A DNA stretch of 64,000 nt from Mesorhizobium sp. WSM4904 (GTDB lineage: Bacteria > Pseudomonadota > Alphaproteobacteria > Rhizobiales > Rhizobiaceae): NCBI RefSeq assembly GCF_029674545.1, contig NZ_CP121354.1, forward strand, positions 4,597,001-4,661,000. The letters are read 5' to 3'. The notes under the pieces are model-generated. The model was not told where the DNA came from. It did not search any database and saw only the letters and a program-made list of their open reading frames with translations. The translations under genes and the position numbers were made by a program. This document shows positions 18,155-26,203 of this stretch, piece after piece. The stretch's first letter is position 1. Every line of letters starts with the position of its first letter.

Positions 18155-19798
18155 TTATTTCCTGTCCCGTCGGCTCTTGAGCAGGGCCTCGGTCAGCGTG
18201 ATCTCGGAAAGCAGCGCGCGCATCGTGTGGTCGTTGATCTCGCGGCTGCGGAACATGGCGCGCACGGCAGCGCGCTCCGCCTCGATGCCGGCGTGCCTAA
18301 GCTCGAGCTCCAGCCGCCCTGCTTCGCGCGCCTCGGCACGCGCCTCATCGGCTTCGTCGGAGGCCGCGATGCGGCGCCGGTAGCCGGCAACGATGCTGTC
18401 GGCGACCGCAAGCCGGGCTTCGGCCGCTTCGCCTTCCTCGCCGCCTTCACCGGCGAGACTCTCGATCGTGGCGATGGCCGCGTTGGCCGCGCCTACACGA
18501 GCCCGGCGTTCTTCGGCCGCGCCCGGATCCTCGCCCGGCTCCACCAGCCCGCGCGCGATCCTCGGCAGGGCAAGGCTGGCGATCACCAGCGAGCAGATGA
18601 TGACGCCGGCTGCGAGAAAGATCACCACGTCTCGCGCCGGAAAGGGCGAGCCATCCTGCAGCGCGAGCGGCAGCGACAGAATACCTGCCAGCGTGATCGC
18701 GCCACGCACGCCGGCCACCGATCCGGCAAGCCTGACATGGAAACCAAAGGGTTCCGCCTTGCGCTTGCCGAACCGCGCGGCGATCACCGACGCGATGTCG
18801 CCGATCCAGATCCAGAGGAAGCGCAGGCCGATCAGGCAGAGCGTCAAAATGAGCACGGTCAGCGCCGGCTCGAACAGCCAGTGCCGGCTGGTGAGCTCGG
18901 GCGGAACCCTGCGGATGATGTCGGGAAGCTGAAGGCCGAGCAGGATGAAGAGAGCGCCGTTGAAGATAAACGCCAGCGTCGACCATAGCGACATCGCCTG
19001 GATGCGCGCCGAGACCGACAGATGGCGGAAAATGCCCGAGGTTCCGGTGAGCAGACCGGCGGTGACCGCGGCCAGGATGCCGGAGGCGCCGACATGCTCG
19101 GCGATGAGATAGGCGACGAAGGGCAGCAGGATCATGACCAACACCTGCGCCTCCGCCGGTGTGCCGCCGATGCGGCCGAGCACTTGCAGCGCCTTGGCGG
19201 CGATGAACAGCGCGCCGATGCCGGCAAGGATGCCGGCTGCCACGGCATAGAGGAAACTCAGCGACGCATCGGCGAAAGAGAAGCTGCCGGTCAGCGCGGC
19301 CGCAACGGCGAAGCGGAACATGACCAGGCCGGACGCATCGTTGAGCAGGGATTCGCCCTCCAATATGTGCATCAGCCGGGCCGGAACGACATTGCGGTCG
19401 ACAATCGAGGACACCGCGACCGCATCGGTCGGCGACAGCACGGCGGCCAAAGCGAAGGCGACCGTCAGCGGGATGCTCGGCACCAGCCAGTGGAGCGCGT
19501 AGCCGAAGCCGACGATAGTGAAGAAGACCAGGCCGATCGCGAGATCGAGGATCGGCCCGCGCAGCTCGATCAGCTCCCGCTTCGGCGCGGCGAAAGCGTC
19601 GCCGAACAGAAGCGGCGGGATGAACACCAGCAGGAAGAGTTCCGGATCGATCTCGACATGCAGGCCGCCCGCCGGCCAGGCAAGGGCTGCGCCGATGGCG
19701 ATCTGCAGCACTGGCAGAGGCACGCGCACCAGCCGCACCAGCGCCCCCGAAAGCGCCACGAAAGCGAGCACGACGAGAATGAAAATGGCGACTTCCAT
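18155..19798 (-). CDS. Na+/H+ antiporter, CPA1 family
   Basis: A 547-residue cation:proton antiporter with 12-13 membrane spans. The core ion site lies in [42 protein letters not shown], where SPTDA and the GES/ND motif are characteristic of CPA1 (NhaP/NHE-like) transporters. A cytoplasmic tail of about 140 residues (from roughly 405) is rich in Ala, Glu and Arg and looks helical or coiled. The ATG at 19798 ([13 protein letters not shown]) starts the first span; the longer frame runs through a terminator and is rejected. It probably serves pH and sodium homeostasis. Confidence 0.85.
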   Translation of the reverse strand: MEVAIFILVVLAFVALSGALVRLVRVPLPVLQIAIGAALAWPAGGLHVEIDPELFLLVFIPPLLFGDAFAAPKRELIELRGPILDLAIGLVFFTIVGFGYALHWLVPSIPLTVAFALAAVLSPTDAVAVSSIVDRNVVPARLMHILEGESLLNDASGLVMFRFAVAAALTGSFSFADASLSFLYAVAAGILAGIGALFIAAKALQVLGRIGGTPAEAQVLVMILLPFVAYLIAEHVGASGILAAVTAGLLTGTSGIFRHLSVSARIQAMSLWSTLAFIFNGALFILLGLQLPDIIRRVPPELTSRHWLFEPALTVLILTLCLIGLRFLWIWIGDIASVIAARFGKRKAEPFGFHVRLAGSVAGVRGAITLAGILSLPLALQDGSPFPARDVVIFLAAGVIICSLVIASLALPRIARGLVEPGEDPGAAEERRARVGAANAAIATIESLAGEGGEEGEAAEARLAVADSIVAGYRRRIAASDEADEARAEAREAGRLELELRHAGIEAERAAVRAMFRSREINDHTMRALLSEITLTEALLKSRRDRK

Positions 19799-19928
19799 GG
19801 TGCGATTCCGGCTCTCCGGCCGACCATGCGCAATTGCCGGCGCCGCGTCCAGACAGGCGGCTTCAACTGGCTGATCTTCCCGCTGACAGGTGCCGCGGTT
19901 ACAGTCCAGTCCCCGTGCCTGACGACAA

Positions 19929-19955
19929 AAAAGGCCGCTCCAGGAGCGGCCTTTT
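19929..19955 (-). terminator. Terminator of the L,D-transpeptidase gene
   Basis: A 12 bp stem (AAAAGGCCGCTC / GAGCGGCCTTTT) with a three-base loop, 18 bp beyond the L,D-transpeptidase stop. On the minus strand the stem ends in six T residues. It separates this gene from the downstream antiporter gene. Confidence 0.9.
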
Positions 19956-19973
19956 GTTCGAAATATCAGTTGT

Positions 19974-21242
19974 TTACAGTGCAGACGTAATCTGCAGCTC
20001 GCTGTTGCCGTCGAGGCCGTAGATGTCATCGCGGAACTGGACGACGCCAGGCCCGGTCGACCATGCCGACAGGTAAAGGAAATGGACCGGCACCGGATTG
20101 ACGACCTGCACCGGGGTGTTCTCGCCGGTCTTGATCGCCGCCTCGAAATGCTGGCGGTCCCATCCGGGCGTGTCGCGCAGGATCCAGGTGACGAGGTCGC
20201 GCACGTTCTGGACGCGCACGCAGCCCGAAGAGTCGAAGCGCATCAGCTTGCCGAACAGGCTCTGCTGCGGCGTGTCGTGCATGTAGACGCCGTCCGGGCT
20301 CGGGAAATTGATCTTGACCGAGGCCATGGCGTTGCCGGCGCCGGGATCCTGGCGGAAGCGGTACTTGGCGGCATCGTCCGTCGACCAGTCGATGGTCATC
20401 GGATCGACCTCGCTGCCGTCCGGCGCGAACAGGCGGATGTGGCTGTCCTTGAGATAATTAGGATCCTTCCGCATCAGCGGAATGATGTCCTTGCGCACGA
20501 TCGAGACCGGCGCGTTCCAGTAAGGATTGACGATGATCTCGTTGATCTTGGAATTCACGATCGGCGTCTGGCGGTCGATCTTGCCGACGATCGCGGTGTG
20601 GCGAAGCACGACGCGGTCGTTCTCGACGGCTTCGATCTGCGCCGCCGGAATGTCGACCAGCACATAGCGGCTGCCCAGCGTGCCGGCCTTTTCCTTCAGG
20701 CGCTGCAGATTGGTCTGCAGCTGGCCGAGCCGGATCTGCGCCGAGACGTTCATCGCCGCATAGGTGTATTTGCCCATCGCGCCGTCGGCCGGCAGGCCAT
20801 GGCGAAGCTGGAAGCGCTTGACCGCGGAATCGACGTAGGAATCGAAGGCCGTCGAAATGCCGGCGCTCTGCGGCAGGTCGCCCGAGATCATCAGCCGCTT
20901 GCGCAACGGCACGACATCAGGGTCGTCGACGCCGAGCTGCAATTTCTTGGTCGCCGGAACCTGCTCCCAGCCGCCCTGGCCGACGATGTTCTGGTACTGC
21001 GCCACCGCCTGCTCGGTGAAGGCGACGGTCTGCTGGCTGAAGATCGGCAGCGTCGAAGCGACCTTGTTCGTATTGTTGGCGCGGGCGTCGAACTGATCGT
21101 CCCAATTGCCGCGGGTCGAGGATTTGAGGATATCCCCGACCACATCCTGCGCGCTGGCATGGCCGGCGACAACGGCGGCGGCGAGCGCAGAGGCTCCGGT
21201 TAGGAAGAAACGGCGGCTGGTTCTCATGGACGTTCCAGACAT
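19974..21242 (-). CDS. L,D-transpeptidase (YcbB/LdtD-type) with Tat-like signal
   Basis: A 422-residue periplasmic enzyme that forms 3-3 cross-links or other L,D links in peptidoglycan. A twin-arginine-like signal, MRTSRRFFLTGASALAAAVVAGHASA, begins the protein. A peptidoglycan-binding segment (VDSAVKRFQLRHGLPADGAMGKYTYAAM) lies near residues 135-165, and the YkuD catalytic domain has YMHDTPQQSLF and SSGCVRVQN with the nucleophile Cys near residue 341. Start at 21242 or 21227 (MRTSRRF); the latter has GGAACG upstream and is almost as likely. It lies downstream of an ldtR-like regulator in the same orientation; in Liberibacter and Sinorhizobium LdtR controls the adjacent ldtP. Confidence 0.87.
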   Translation of the reverse strand: MSGTSMRTSRRFFLTGASALAAAVVAGHASAQDVVGDILKSSTRGNWDDQFDARANNTNKVASTLPIFSQQTVAFTEQAVAQYQNIVGQGGWEQVPATKKLQLGVDDPDVVPLRKRLMISGDLPQSAGISTAFDSYVDSAVKRFQLRHGLPADGAMGKYTYAAMNVSAQIRLGQLQTNLQRLKEKAGTLGSRYVLVDIPAAQIEAVENDRVVLRHTAIVGKIDRQTPIVNSKINEIIVNPYWNAPVSIVRKDIIPLMRKDPNYLKDSHIRLFAPDGSEVDPMTIDWSTDDAAKYRFRQDPGAGNAMASVKINFPSPDGVYMHDTPQQSLFGKLMRFDSSGCVRVQNVRDLVTWILRDTPGWDRQHFEAAIKTGENTPVQVVNPVPVHFLYLSAWSTGPGVVQFRDDIYGLDGNSELQITSAL

Positions 21243-21786
21243 TCTAGCTGTATTCGATCTCGCTCAGTTTGCTCTACTGGCGGGTTGCCCGCACTCTAGG
21301 GTCGGCAATCTTAACAATTAGCCAACCATGTCCCGCATCGCCCGGCTGCCGGAAACGCACAGCCTCGAGGCAGGTTCCAGGAGGCGCAGGCCCGCAGCGT
21401 CACCCGCATTCTCGCTTTCACCGCGATTATGGCGGCAACGTGGCCTTGGCCCGCGATTTGCCTTCGACGAGACGACGAAAGATGGGAGCGATGCTTTTCT
21501 GCACTGGCCCTAAAGCGCGTCGCGATCTTTCAGATTCGCTCCATGCGCTTTAGGTTTTTGATTTTACGCATGTCTTTATCCCGAAACCGGCTCCCACTTC
21601 GGGAGACATGCTTTTAGTCGGTTGCTTCCCTTGCAGCGCACCATAGCCGGTACGCACGACTTCTGGGCAAGGCTGGAATTCCCTTGGTGACAGGAAAGGA
21701 CCGGCGCGTTTCGGCGCCGGCCCATATTCTTCCCCGGGGGACCGCGCTTCTTCGGCGCGGCTTCGATGTCTCAGGTTTGAACGCGC
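21243..21786. other. Intergenic region between ldtR and the L,D-transpeptidase, no gene seen
   Basis: A 544 bp gap between two genes on the same strand. It holds the dispersed repeat at 21510-21616 and a hairpin CCGGCGC / GCGCCGG (21701-21720) shortly after the ldtR stop, without a T run, which might end ldtR transcription. Short frames present overlap the repeat and have no coding character. The promoter of the L,D-transpeptidase should lie near 21243-21330, where the sequence is relatively A/T-rich. Confidence 0.6.
21510..21616. repeat. Dispersed palindromic repeat (CTAAAGCGC / CCCGAAACCGG family)
   Basis: Two hairpins in tandem: CTAAAGCGC (21510-21518) pairs with GCGCTTTAG (21545-21553), and GCATGTCT (21568-21575) pairs with AGACATGC (21604-21611), enclosing CCCGAA and TTCGGG. 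The second half resembles the element at 22551-22632. It lies in a 544 bp intergenic region (21243-21786) in which no gene is supported. Confidence 0.75.
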
Positions 21787-22302
21787 TTACATCCGATAAG
21801 CGATCGTGTCGTTCCAGAAGCGGTCGAGACGCTGGAGCGCGCGGTTCATCTGCTTGAACTCGTCGGTGTTGATGCCGCCGACCGCCTCGATCGAGCCGAC
21901 ATGGCGCTCATAGAGCCCGGCGACGACGTCGGCCACCTCGTTGCCCTTCGGCGTCAGCGAGACGCGCACCGAGCGGCGGTCGATGCGCGAGCGCTGGTGG
22001 TTGATGAAGCCGAGGTCGACCAGCTTCTTCAGATTGTAGGAGACATTCGAGCCGAGATAATAACCACGCGAGCGCAGCTCGCCGGCGGTCAGCTCCGAAT
22101 TGCCGATGTTGAACAGCAGCAGCGCCTGGATGGCGTTGATGTCGGAGCGGCCGTTGCGGTCGAACTCGTCCTTGATCACGTCAAGCAGACGGCGATGCAG
22201 ACGCTCCACCAGCTGCAGCGATTCCATGTACAGCGAACGGATCGCCTCGCGGCGATCGTCGGATACGTTGGCGGTCTTCGCCGCCGGACGCGAATTGATC
22301 AT
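21787..22302 (-). CDS. ldtR: MarR-family regulator LdtR
   Basis: A 171-residue winged-helix regulator. The DNA-binding part is NSELTAGELRSRGYYLGSNVSYNLKKLVDLGFINHQRSRIDRRSVRVSLTPKG, the MarR recognition helix and wing. The dimerisation helices at both ends are long. The stretch RGYYLGSNVSYNLKKL and the adjacent L,D-transpeptidase agree with LdtR, described in Liberibacter asiaticus and Sinorhizobium as an activator of ldtP tied to osmotic stress. The ATG at 22302 (MINSRPAAKTANVS) follows AGAGG; the longer frame is less likely. A 12 bp palindrome 107 bp upstream could be a binding site. Confidence 0.85.
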   Translation of the reverse strand: MINSRPAAKTANVSDDRREAIRSLYMESLQLVERLHRRLLDVIKDEFDRNGRSDINAIQALLLFNIGNSELTAGELRSRGYYLGSNVSYNLKKLVDLGFINHQRSRIDRRSVRVSLTPKGNEVADVVAGLYERHVGSIEAVGGINTDEFKQMNRALQRLDRFWNDTIAYRM

Positions 22303-22408
22303 TGTCTTTGCCTCTCGTTTGTCGCCCGGTGATTTTTTGTTCTTCACCTTGATCGCGACACTATCGAATACTCATAAAATTCGACTTAAACGCCAGGGCT
22401 AACAAGAG

Positions 22409-22420
22409 CTTACCGGTAAG
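22409..22420. promoter_or_regulatory. 12 bp perfect palindrome upstream of ldtR
   Basis: CTTACCGGTAAG is a perfect palindrome in the A/T-rich leader of ldtR, 106 bp before its start. It may be an operator for LdtR or another regulator. No experimental motif is available to me for comparison. Confidence 0.35.
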
Positions 22421-22550
22421 AGGTTTCGAAAGAGGCTTAACGAACGGTCACACGAGCAAGAACAATTAACCTAAAGATTTAGCCAACGGTTTTAGGGCAA
22501 ACCGCCGACCCCGCACCTAGGTTCCCCGAGCCGTTCGGCAACCTAAGGCG

Positions 22551-22632
22551 CTGCCCACTTTCGGGCGACATGCATTTGCTTTGATGCATATCGTTCTCCC
22601 GAAACCGGTGCCCACTTTCGGGCGACATGCAT
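22551..22632. repeat. Dispersed repeat with a 23 bp perfect direct repeat
   Basis: GCCCACTTTCGGGCGACATG followed by CAT occurs at 22553-22575 and again exactly at 22610-22632. Between them lies TTTGATGCATATCGTTCTCC and CCCGAAACCGG. The second copy ends on the last base of the small membrane protein's stop codon. The core CCCGAAACCGG..CCCACTT.CGGG.GACATGC is shared with the repeat at 21510-21616. The remaining 22303-22550 holds the ldtR leader and no gene. Confidence 0.8.
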
Positions 22633-23054
22633 TACTGCCGGAGCTGGCGCTTCTGCAGCCATATGATCACCCGGAAGACGATATAGAGCAGCGCGACACA
22701 GGCATGCGAGACGACGATCAGCAGCCGGTGGCCGAAGAGGTCGGGAAAGCCGGCATACATGACGGTCTCGGTCGCCGCGCAGATGAACCAGATCACCGGT
22801 CCCCAGGAGGCGAGCATCCAGAGGCCCGCGGCGGCGAAGGGAAAGAAGACGGCAAGCGTGGCCGCGGCCACCTGCCAGTGCACCGGCATCAGGTCGAAGC
22901 GCCATAGCTCGCCCGGATAGATGCCGATCAGCCGGATCCAGTAGAGGATGCCGAAGAGCAGGCAATAGCCGGCAATCACGCGCTGGAACCAGGCGAAGAT
23001 GACCTCGGTGGTCGAGGGCTGCAGCACCACGCGCCTGGAGGTGACCTCGCTCAC
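22632..23054 (-). CDS. Small inner-membrane protein (DUF6163-like)
   Basis: A 140-residue protein with four predicted membrane helices, starting around VIFAWFQRVIAGYCLLFGILYWIRLIG, then VAAATLAVFFPFAAAGLWMLASWGPVIWFICAA and a last helix LLIVVSHACVALLYIVFRVIIWLQ. It appears to belong to a family of rhizobial membrane proteins of unknown role (DUF6163, recalled). The GTG at 23054 overlaps the stop of the hydrolase gene by four bases (GTGA), so it is translationally coupled to it. The last base of its stop is shared with a dispersed repeat. No function can be given. Confidence 0.75.
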   Translation of the reverse strand: MSEVTSRRVVLQPSTTEVIFAWFQRVIAGYCLLFGILYWIRLIGIYPGELWRFDLMPVHWQVAAATLAVFFPFAAAGLWMLASWGPVIWFICAATETVMYAGFPDLFGHRLLIVVSHACVALLYIVFRVIIWLQKRQLRQ

Positions 23055-24094
23055 AGCTCGAGCTCCGCGGCTCCGAGCGGCGCGAAATAGGCGTCGATAT
23101 CGGCTGCCCTCACCGCTTCGAAGCTGGCTGGCCGCCACTCAGGCTTCGAGCCCTTGTCGATGATGGCGGCGCGGATGCCTTCGTAGAAGTCGTGGCCAGC
23201 AAGCATCCGGTTGAGGATGCGGAACTCCATTTTCATGCACTCGTCCATCGACAGCGTCAGCCCGGCGCTGATCTCGCGCCAGGCGACGTTGAGGCTGGTC
23301 GGCGAGCGCGTCCTGATCGTCGCCAGGGTCTTGGCGGCGAAGGCATCGGTGGCGGCAGCCTCCTCAAGGCTGGCGATAATGCCGGCGAGCGAGACTTGCG
23401 AGAAGTGGCGCGCGATCGAATCCAGATCCTGTCGCTCGGTCTCGCGCTTCGCCGGGGTGAAGAAATCGCGCAGCTCCGCGTTCGGATCGCCGCTTGTCGC
23501 GAGTTCGTCGAGCAGGCCGGCCTGGTCCTCGGCCTTGATCGTGTGCGTGGCGAGGCCCGACCACAGTGCATCGCCAAAGCGGATGCGGTTTCCCGTCAGC
23601 CCCAGATACATGCCGAAGCTGCCGCCGAGATCCGGCAGCAAGTGGCTGGCGCCGACATCGGGGAAGAAGCCGATGCCGACCTCGGGCATGGCGAACTGCG
23701 CGTTCTCGGTCAGCACGCGGTGCGAGCCGTGGAAGGAAATGCCGACGCCGCCGCCCATGACGATGCCGTCGATCAGCGCGACATAGGGCTTCTTGAAGCG
23801 CGCTATGCGGGCGTTGAGCCGGTATTCGTCGGCGAAGAAATCGACCGGCGGCTTGCCGGCGCGGCCGGCCTCGTAGATGTGCAGGATATCGCCGCCGGCG
23901 GAGAACGCCCTGCCCTCGGCCTTGACGACGACGGCGGCGACGCCGGCATCGCCCTCCCAGGCGTCGAGCGCCCTGCCGAGCGCCTTGACCATACGGTGGG
24001 TGACGGCATTGAGCGCCTGCGGCCGCGTCAGCGTGACGACACCCGCCTTGCCCAAACGCTCGAAGCGAATCTCGTCGCCTCCGCCAAAATCCAT
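23051..24094 (-). CDS. Enoyl-CoA hydratase/isomerase family, probable 3-hydroxyisobutyryl-CoA hydrolase
   Basis: A 347-residue crotonase-fold enzyme. Its length and motifs match the HIBCH group of valine degradation: the oxyanion hole SAGGDILHIYEAG and GGGVGISFHGSHRV, and MPEVGIGFFPDVGASHLLPDLGG, where Glu and Asp are the catalytic pair of HIBCH-type enzymes. The C-terminal half (FRILNRMLAGHDFYEGIRAAIIDKGSKPEWRP) is typical of HIBCH rather than simple enoyl-CoA hydratases. The ATG at 24094 is preceded by AAGGA; GTG at 24097 is an alternative. Its stop overlaps the downstream membrane gene. No other valine catabolism genes are in view. Confidence 0.85.
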   Translation of the reverse strand: MDFGGGDEIRFERLGKAGVVTLTRPQALNAVTHRMVKALGRALDAWEGDAGVAAVVVKAEGRAFSAGGDILHIYEAGRAGKPPVDFFADEYRLNARIARFKKPYVALIDGIVMGGGVGISFHGSHRVLTENAQFAMPEVGIGFFPDVGASHLLPDLGGSFGMYLGLTGNRIRFGDALWSGLATHTIKAEDQAGLLDELATSGDPNAELRDFFTPAKRETERQDLDSIARHFSQVSLAGIIASLEEAAATDAFAAKTLATIRTRSPTSLNVAWREISAGLTLSMDECMKMEFRILNRMLAGHDFYEGIRAAIIDKGSKPEWRPASFEAVRAADIDAYFAPLGAAELEL

Positions 24095-24262
24095 CACCAG
24101 AGAATCCTTCTCTCCGCCCTTCCAGGGGGATTGAAGTGCTAAAGGCGGCATAGGGATGCGTCAATGGCGGGATCGCCGCGCTGGCGACCAGCCGCGCCAG
24201 GTGTTAGGTAACCGGCAAAGGGTTGCGCCCGCGCGGCCCGACAGATTTGCGAGCAAATCGAC

Positions 24263-25078
24263 ATGCCTGGATTTTCTCGTTTCGCGGCTGGATTGACCGG
24301 CCTCCTATGGCTCGGAGCTCCCTCGGGCTTTGCCGCAACGCCCGCGGAACTCTACCAGGCACAGACCATCGTCACCGGTACAGGCGAGCCGAACCGCCAG
24401 ATCGGCTTCAAGGATTGCCTGGAGAAGGTGCTGGTCAGGGTTTCCGGCGACCAGCGGCTGACGCAGAAATCGGAAATGCTGGCACTGCGCAACAAGGCAG
24501 CCGACTTCGTCCAATCCTTCCGCTACCACGACCGGCTGGAAGGCATTCCGATCCATGACGAGCAAGGCACCCATGACAGGCCGCACGACCTGACGTGCCT
24601 TTACAAGCCCGCGGTAGTCGACAAGCTTTTGGCGCAACTCGGCAGCAGGCCCTGGCACGGCGAGCGGCAGACGCTCGCCGTCTTCCTCACGACCGAGCAG
24701 GGCGCGAGGCATTTCGTGCTGACGGCCGACGAGGATCGCGGCCAAACGATGCGCGAATCCTTCACCAACGCCACCGGTCCGCTGCTGATGCGCGTCACCT
24801 TTCCAAAAACCAGGCAGCTTGCCGGGTTGGACGAGAAGGCGCTCCCGGCGGCGGATATGGCAAGGCTCGACCAGCTCGCGAAAAATGTGGGGGCGGCCCG
24901 GGCGCTTGCCGGCAGTATCGTGTGGAGCGACAAGGAACTCGGCTGGATCGCCGACTGGCGGCTGGCCGATCGCGGCAAGACCTATCAATGGCAAGCGCGC
25001 GGCGTCAGCTTCGACGAGGCTTTTCGCGTGGCCGTGAGGGGAGCGGCGCAGATATTGTCGGGCAACGGGCAGCCGTGA
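24263..25078 (+). CDS. DUF2066 domain protein, exported
   Basis: A 271-residue protein with an N-terminal signal peptide (MPGFSRFAAGLTGLLWLGAPSGFAATP). The mature part begins AELYQAQTIVTGTGEPNRQIGFKDCLEKVLVRVSGD, the conserved start of the DUF2066 family, found in alpha- and gammaproteobacteria and of unknown function. A later segment PWHGERQTLAVFLTTEQGARHF is also family-like. It stands alone on the plus strand, converging with the LuxR-type gene 21 bp downstream. Periplasmic location is inferred. Confidence 0.8.
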   Translation: MPGFSRFAAGLTGLLWLGAPSGFAATPAELYQAQTIVTGTGEPNRQIGFKDCLEKVLVRVSGDQRLTQKSEMLALRNKAADFVQSFRYHDRLEGIPIHDEQGTHDRPHDLTCLYKPAVVDKLLAQLGSRPWHGERQTLAVFLTTEQGARHFVLTADEDRGQTMRESFTNATGPLLMRVTFPKTRQLAGLDEKALPAADMARLDQLAKNVGAARALAGSIVWSDKELGWIADWRLADRGKTYQWQARGVSFDEAFRVAVRGAAQILSGNGQP

Positions 25079-25099
25079 GCCGCCATTCCGGCGGCGTCT

Positions 25100-25927
25100 T
25101 CACCTTGACGATCGCGGCTGCGCGGACCCGCCCCAGGCGCCGCTGCCGACCTTCCACAAGGGAGGCATGACGGCGAAAGGCAGCACCGTGTGCGCGATCG
25201 TTGCCGCGACGCGGCCGTTGCTCGATCCGATCGTGCGGTAGATCGCCTTGACATGCGCCTTGACGGCATCGACGCCGATGCCGAGCGCGGAGGCGATTTC
25301 CTCGTAGGAGCGGCCTTCGATGAGGCCGGACGCGACTTCGAGCTGGCGCGCGGTGAGGCTGGGAAAAGCGAGCCCCAACCGCTCCGCGGGCTTGACCCTG
25401 GCCAGAGTGCGCTGCTGCGCCTGCCGGTAGCTGCGCAATATATGCGGGCGATAAGCTTGCAGCCGGTCACGCTCCTCGTCGCTGAAGGGCGGCCGGCCGA
25501 CGACGCGATGGCCGACGATCAGAAGCGAATAGCCCTCATGCTCCATCACCACGGCCATCATGCGGTGTGCGCCCGATGGCAGGAACGCTTCCTTCGCCAT
25601 CGGCAGACCGAAGAACTCCTCGTCGCTGAAGAAGTCGGATTCGCGCAGCGCCCGCTCGCCATAGAAAGCCGGATCGTACTGCCAGAACGGATGGCTGAGC
25701 ATGTGGCGGGCGAACGCCTCGACCGCACGAGCACGGTTTTGCGGATCGTCGTCCACCGAAAGCAGGCTGCGGAATTCGCGGCTTCGGTGATGGTGTTCGG
25801 CATAGGAGACGACATCCGCGCCGATCAACCGGGCGACGCTGCCGAACAGCACGGCCGGCAGCTCGGCCAAATCCGGCTCGGCGGCATAAAGCGCGATGAT
25901 TTCGTCCTTTAGAAGTTCGTCAGCCAC
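25100..25927 (-). CDS. LuxR-family transcriptional regulator
   Basis: A 275-residue regulator. The C-terminal GerE-type helix-turn-helix is FPSLTARQLEVASGLIEGRSYEEIASALGIGVDAVKAHVKAIYRTIG (about residues 190-236). The N-terminal 180 residues look like a GAF-type or other small sensor fold, without the Trp/Tyr/Asp pattern of acyl-homoserine-lactone binding domains, so quorum sensing is not supported. A 35-residue tail follows the HTH. It is divergent from the autotransporter gene, and an inverted repeat AACGGA-aa-TCCGTT lies between them, so the autotransporter or the regulator itself may be the target. Confidence 0.8.
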   Translation of the reverse strand: MADELLKDEIIALYAAEPDLAELPAVLFGSVARLIGADVVSYAEHHHRSREFRSLLSVDDDPQNRARAVEAFARHMLSHPFWQYDPAFYGERALRESDFFSDEEFFGLPMAKEAFLPSGAHRMMAVVMEHEGYSLLIVGHRVVGRPPFSDEERDRLQAYRPHILRSYRQAQQRTLARVKPAERLGLAFPSLTARQLEVASGLIEGRSYEEIASALGIGVDAVKAHVKAIYRTIGSSNGRVAATIAHTVLPFAVMPPLWKVGSGAWGGSAQPRSSR

Positions 25928-25962
25928 GCTTACGCTACCGCTACATTAGTCCATTGAAAAAT

Positions 25963-25976
25963 AACGGAAATCCGTT
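25963..25976. promoter_or_regulatory. Inverted repeat between the LuxR-type gene and the autotransporter
   Basis: A 14 bp palindrome, AACGGA-aa-TCCGTT, lies 36 bp upstream of the regulator start. Its place and symmetry suit an operator for the adjacent LuxR-type dimer. This is inference from position only. Confidence 0.4.
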
Positions 25977-26203
25977 GTTGCCAAGGTGCCACAGATGCGA
26001 CCGAAAAGCTACAGGCAGCGGGGCCTTGGACATGCTTTCGGCCGCCTCTACCCGTTCGGGTAATGGCCAATTCCCCAAGCACCGTGTCACCGCTTGCGTC
26101 GAGGCGAATGCGACCGCCGAGCATTGGCCCAGGGGGTGCTCCCGGCGGCGGCCGGGACCTCGGACGGACACTGTCAGGGTCAAAGCGGAGGGCGGCCGAT
26201 GCG

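Noticed and set aside
22553..22632. CRISPR array
   Set aside because: Only two copies of the 23-mer with a 34 bp spacer, no cas genes, and sequence shared with a dispersed palindromic repeat family.
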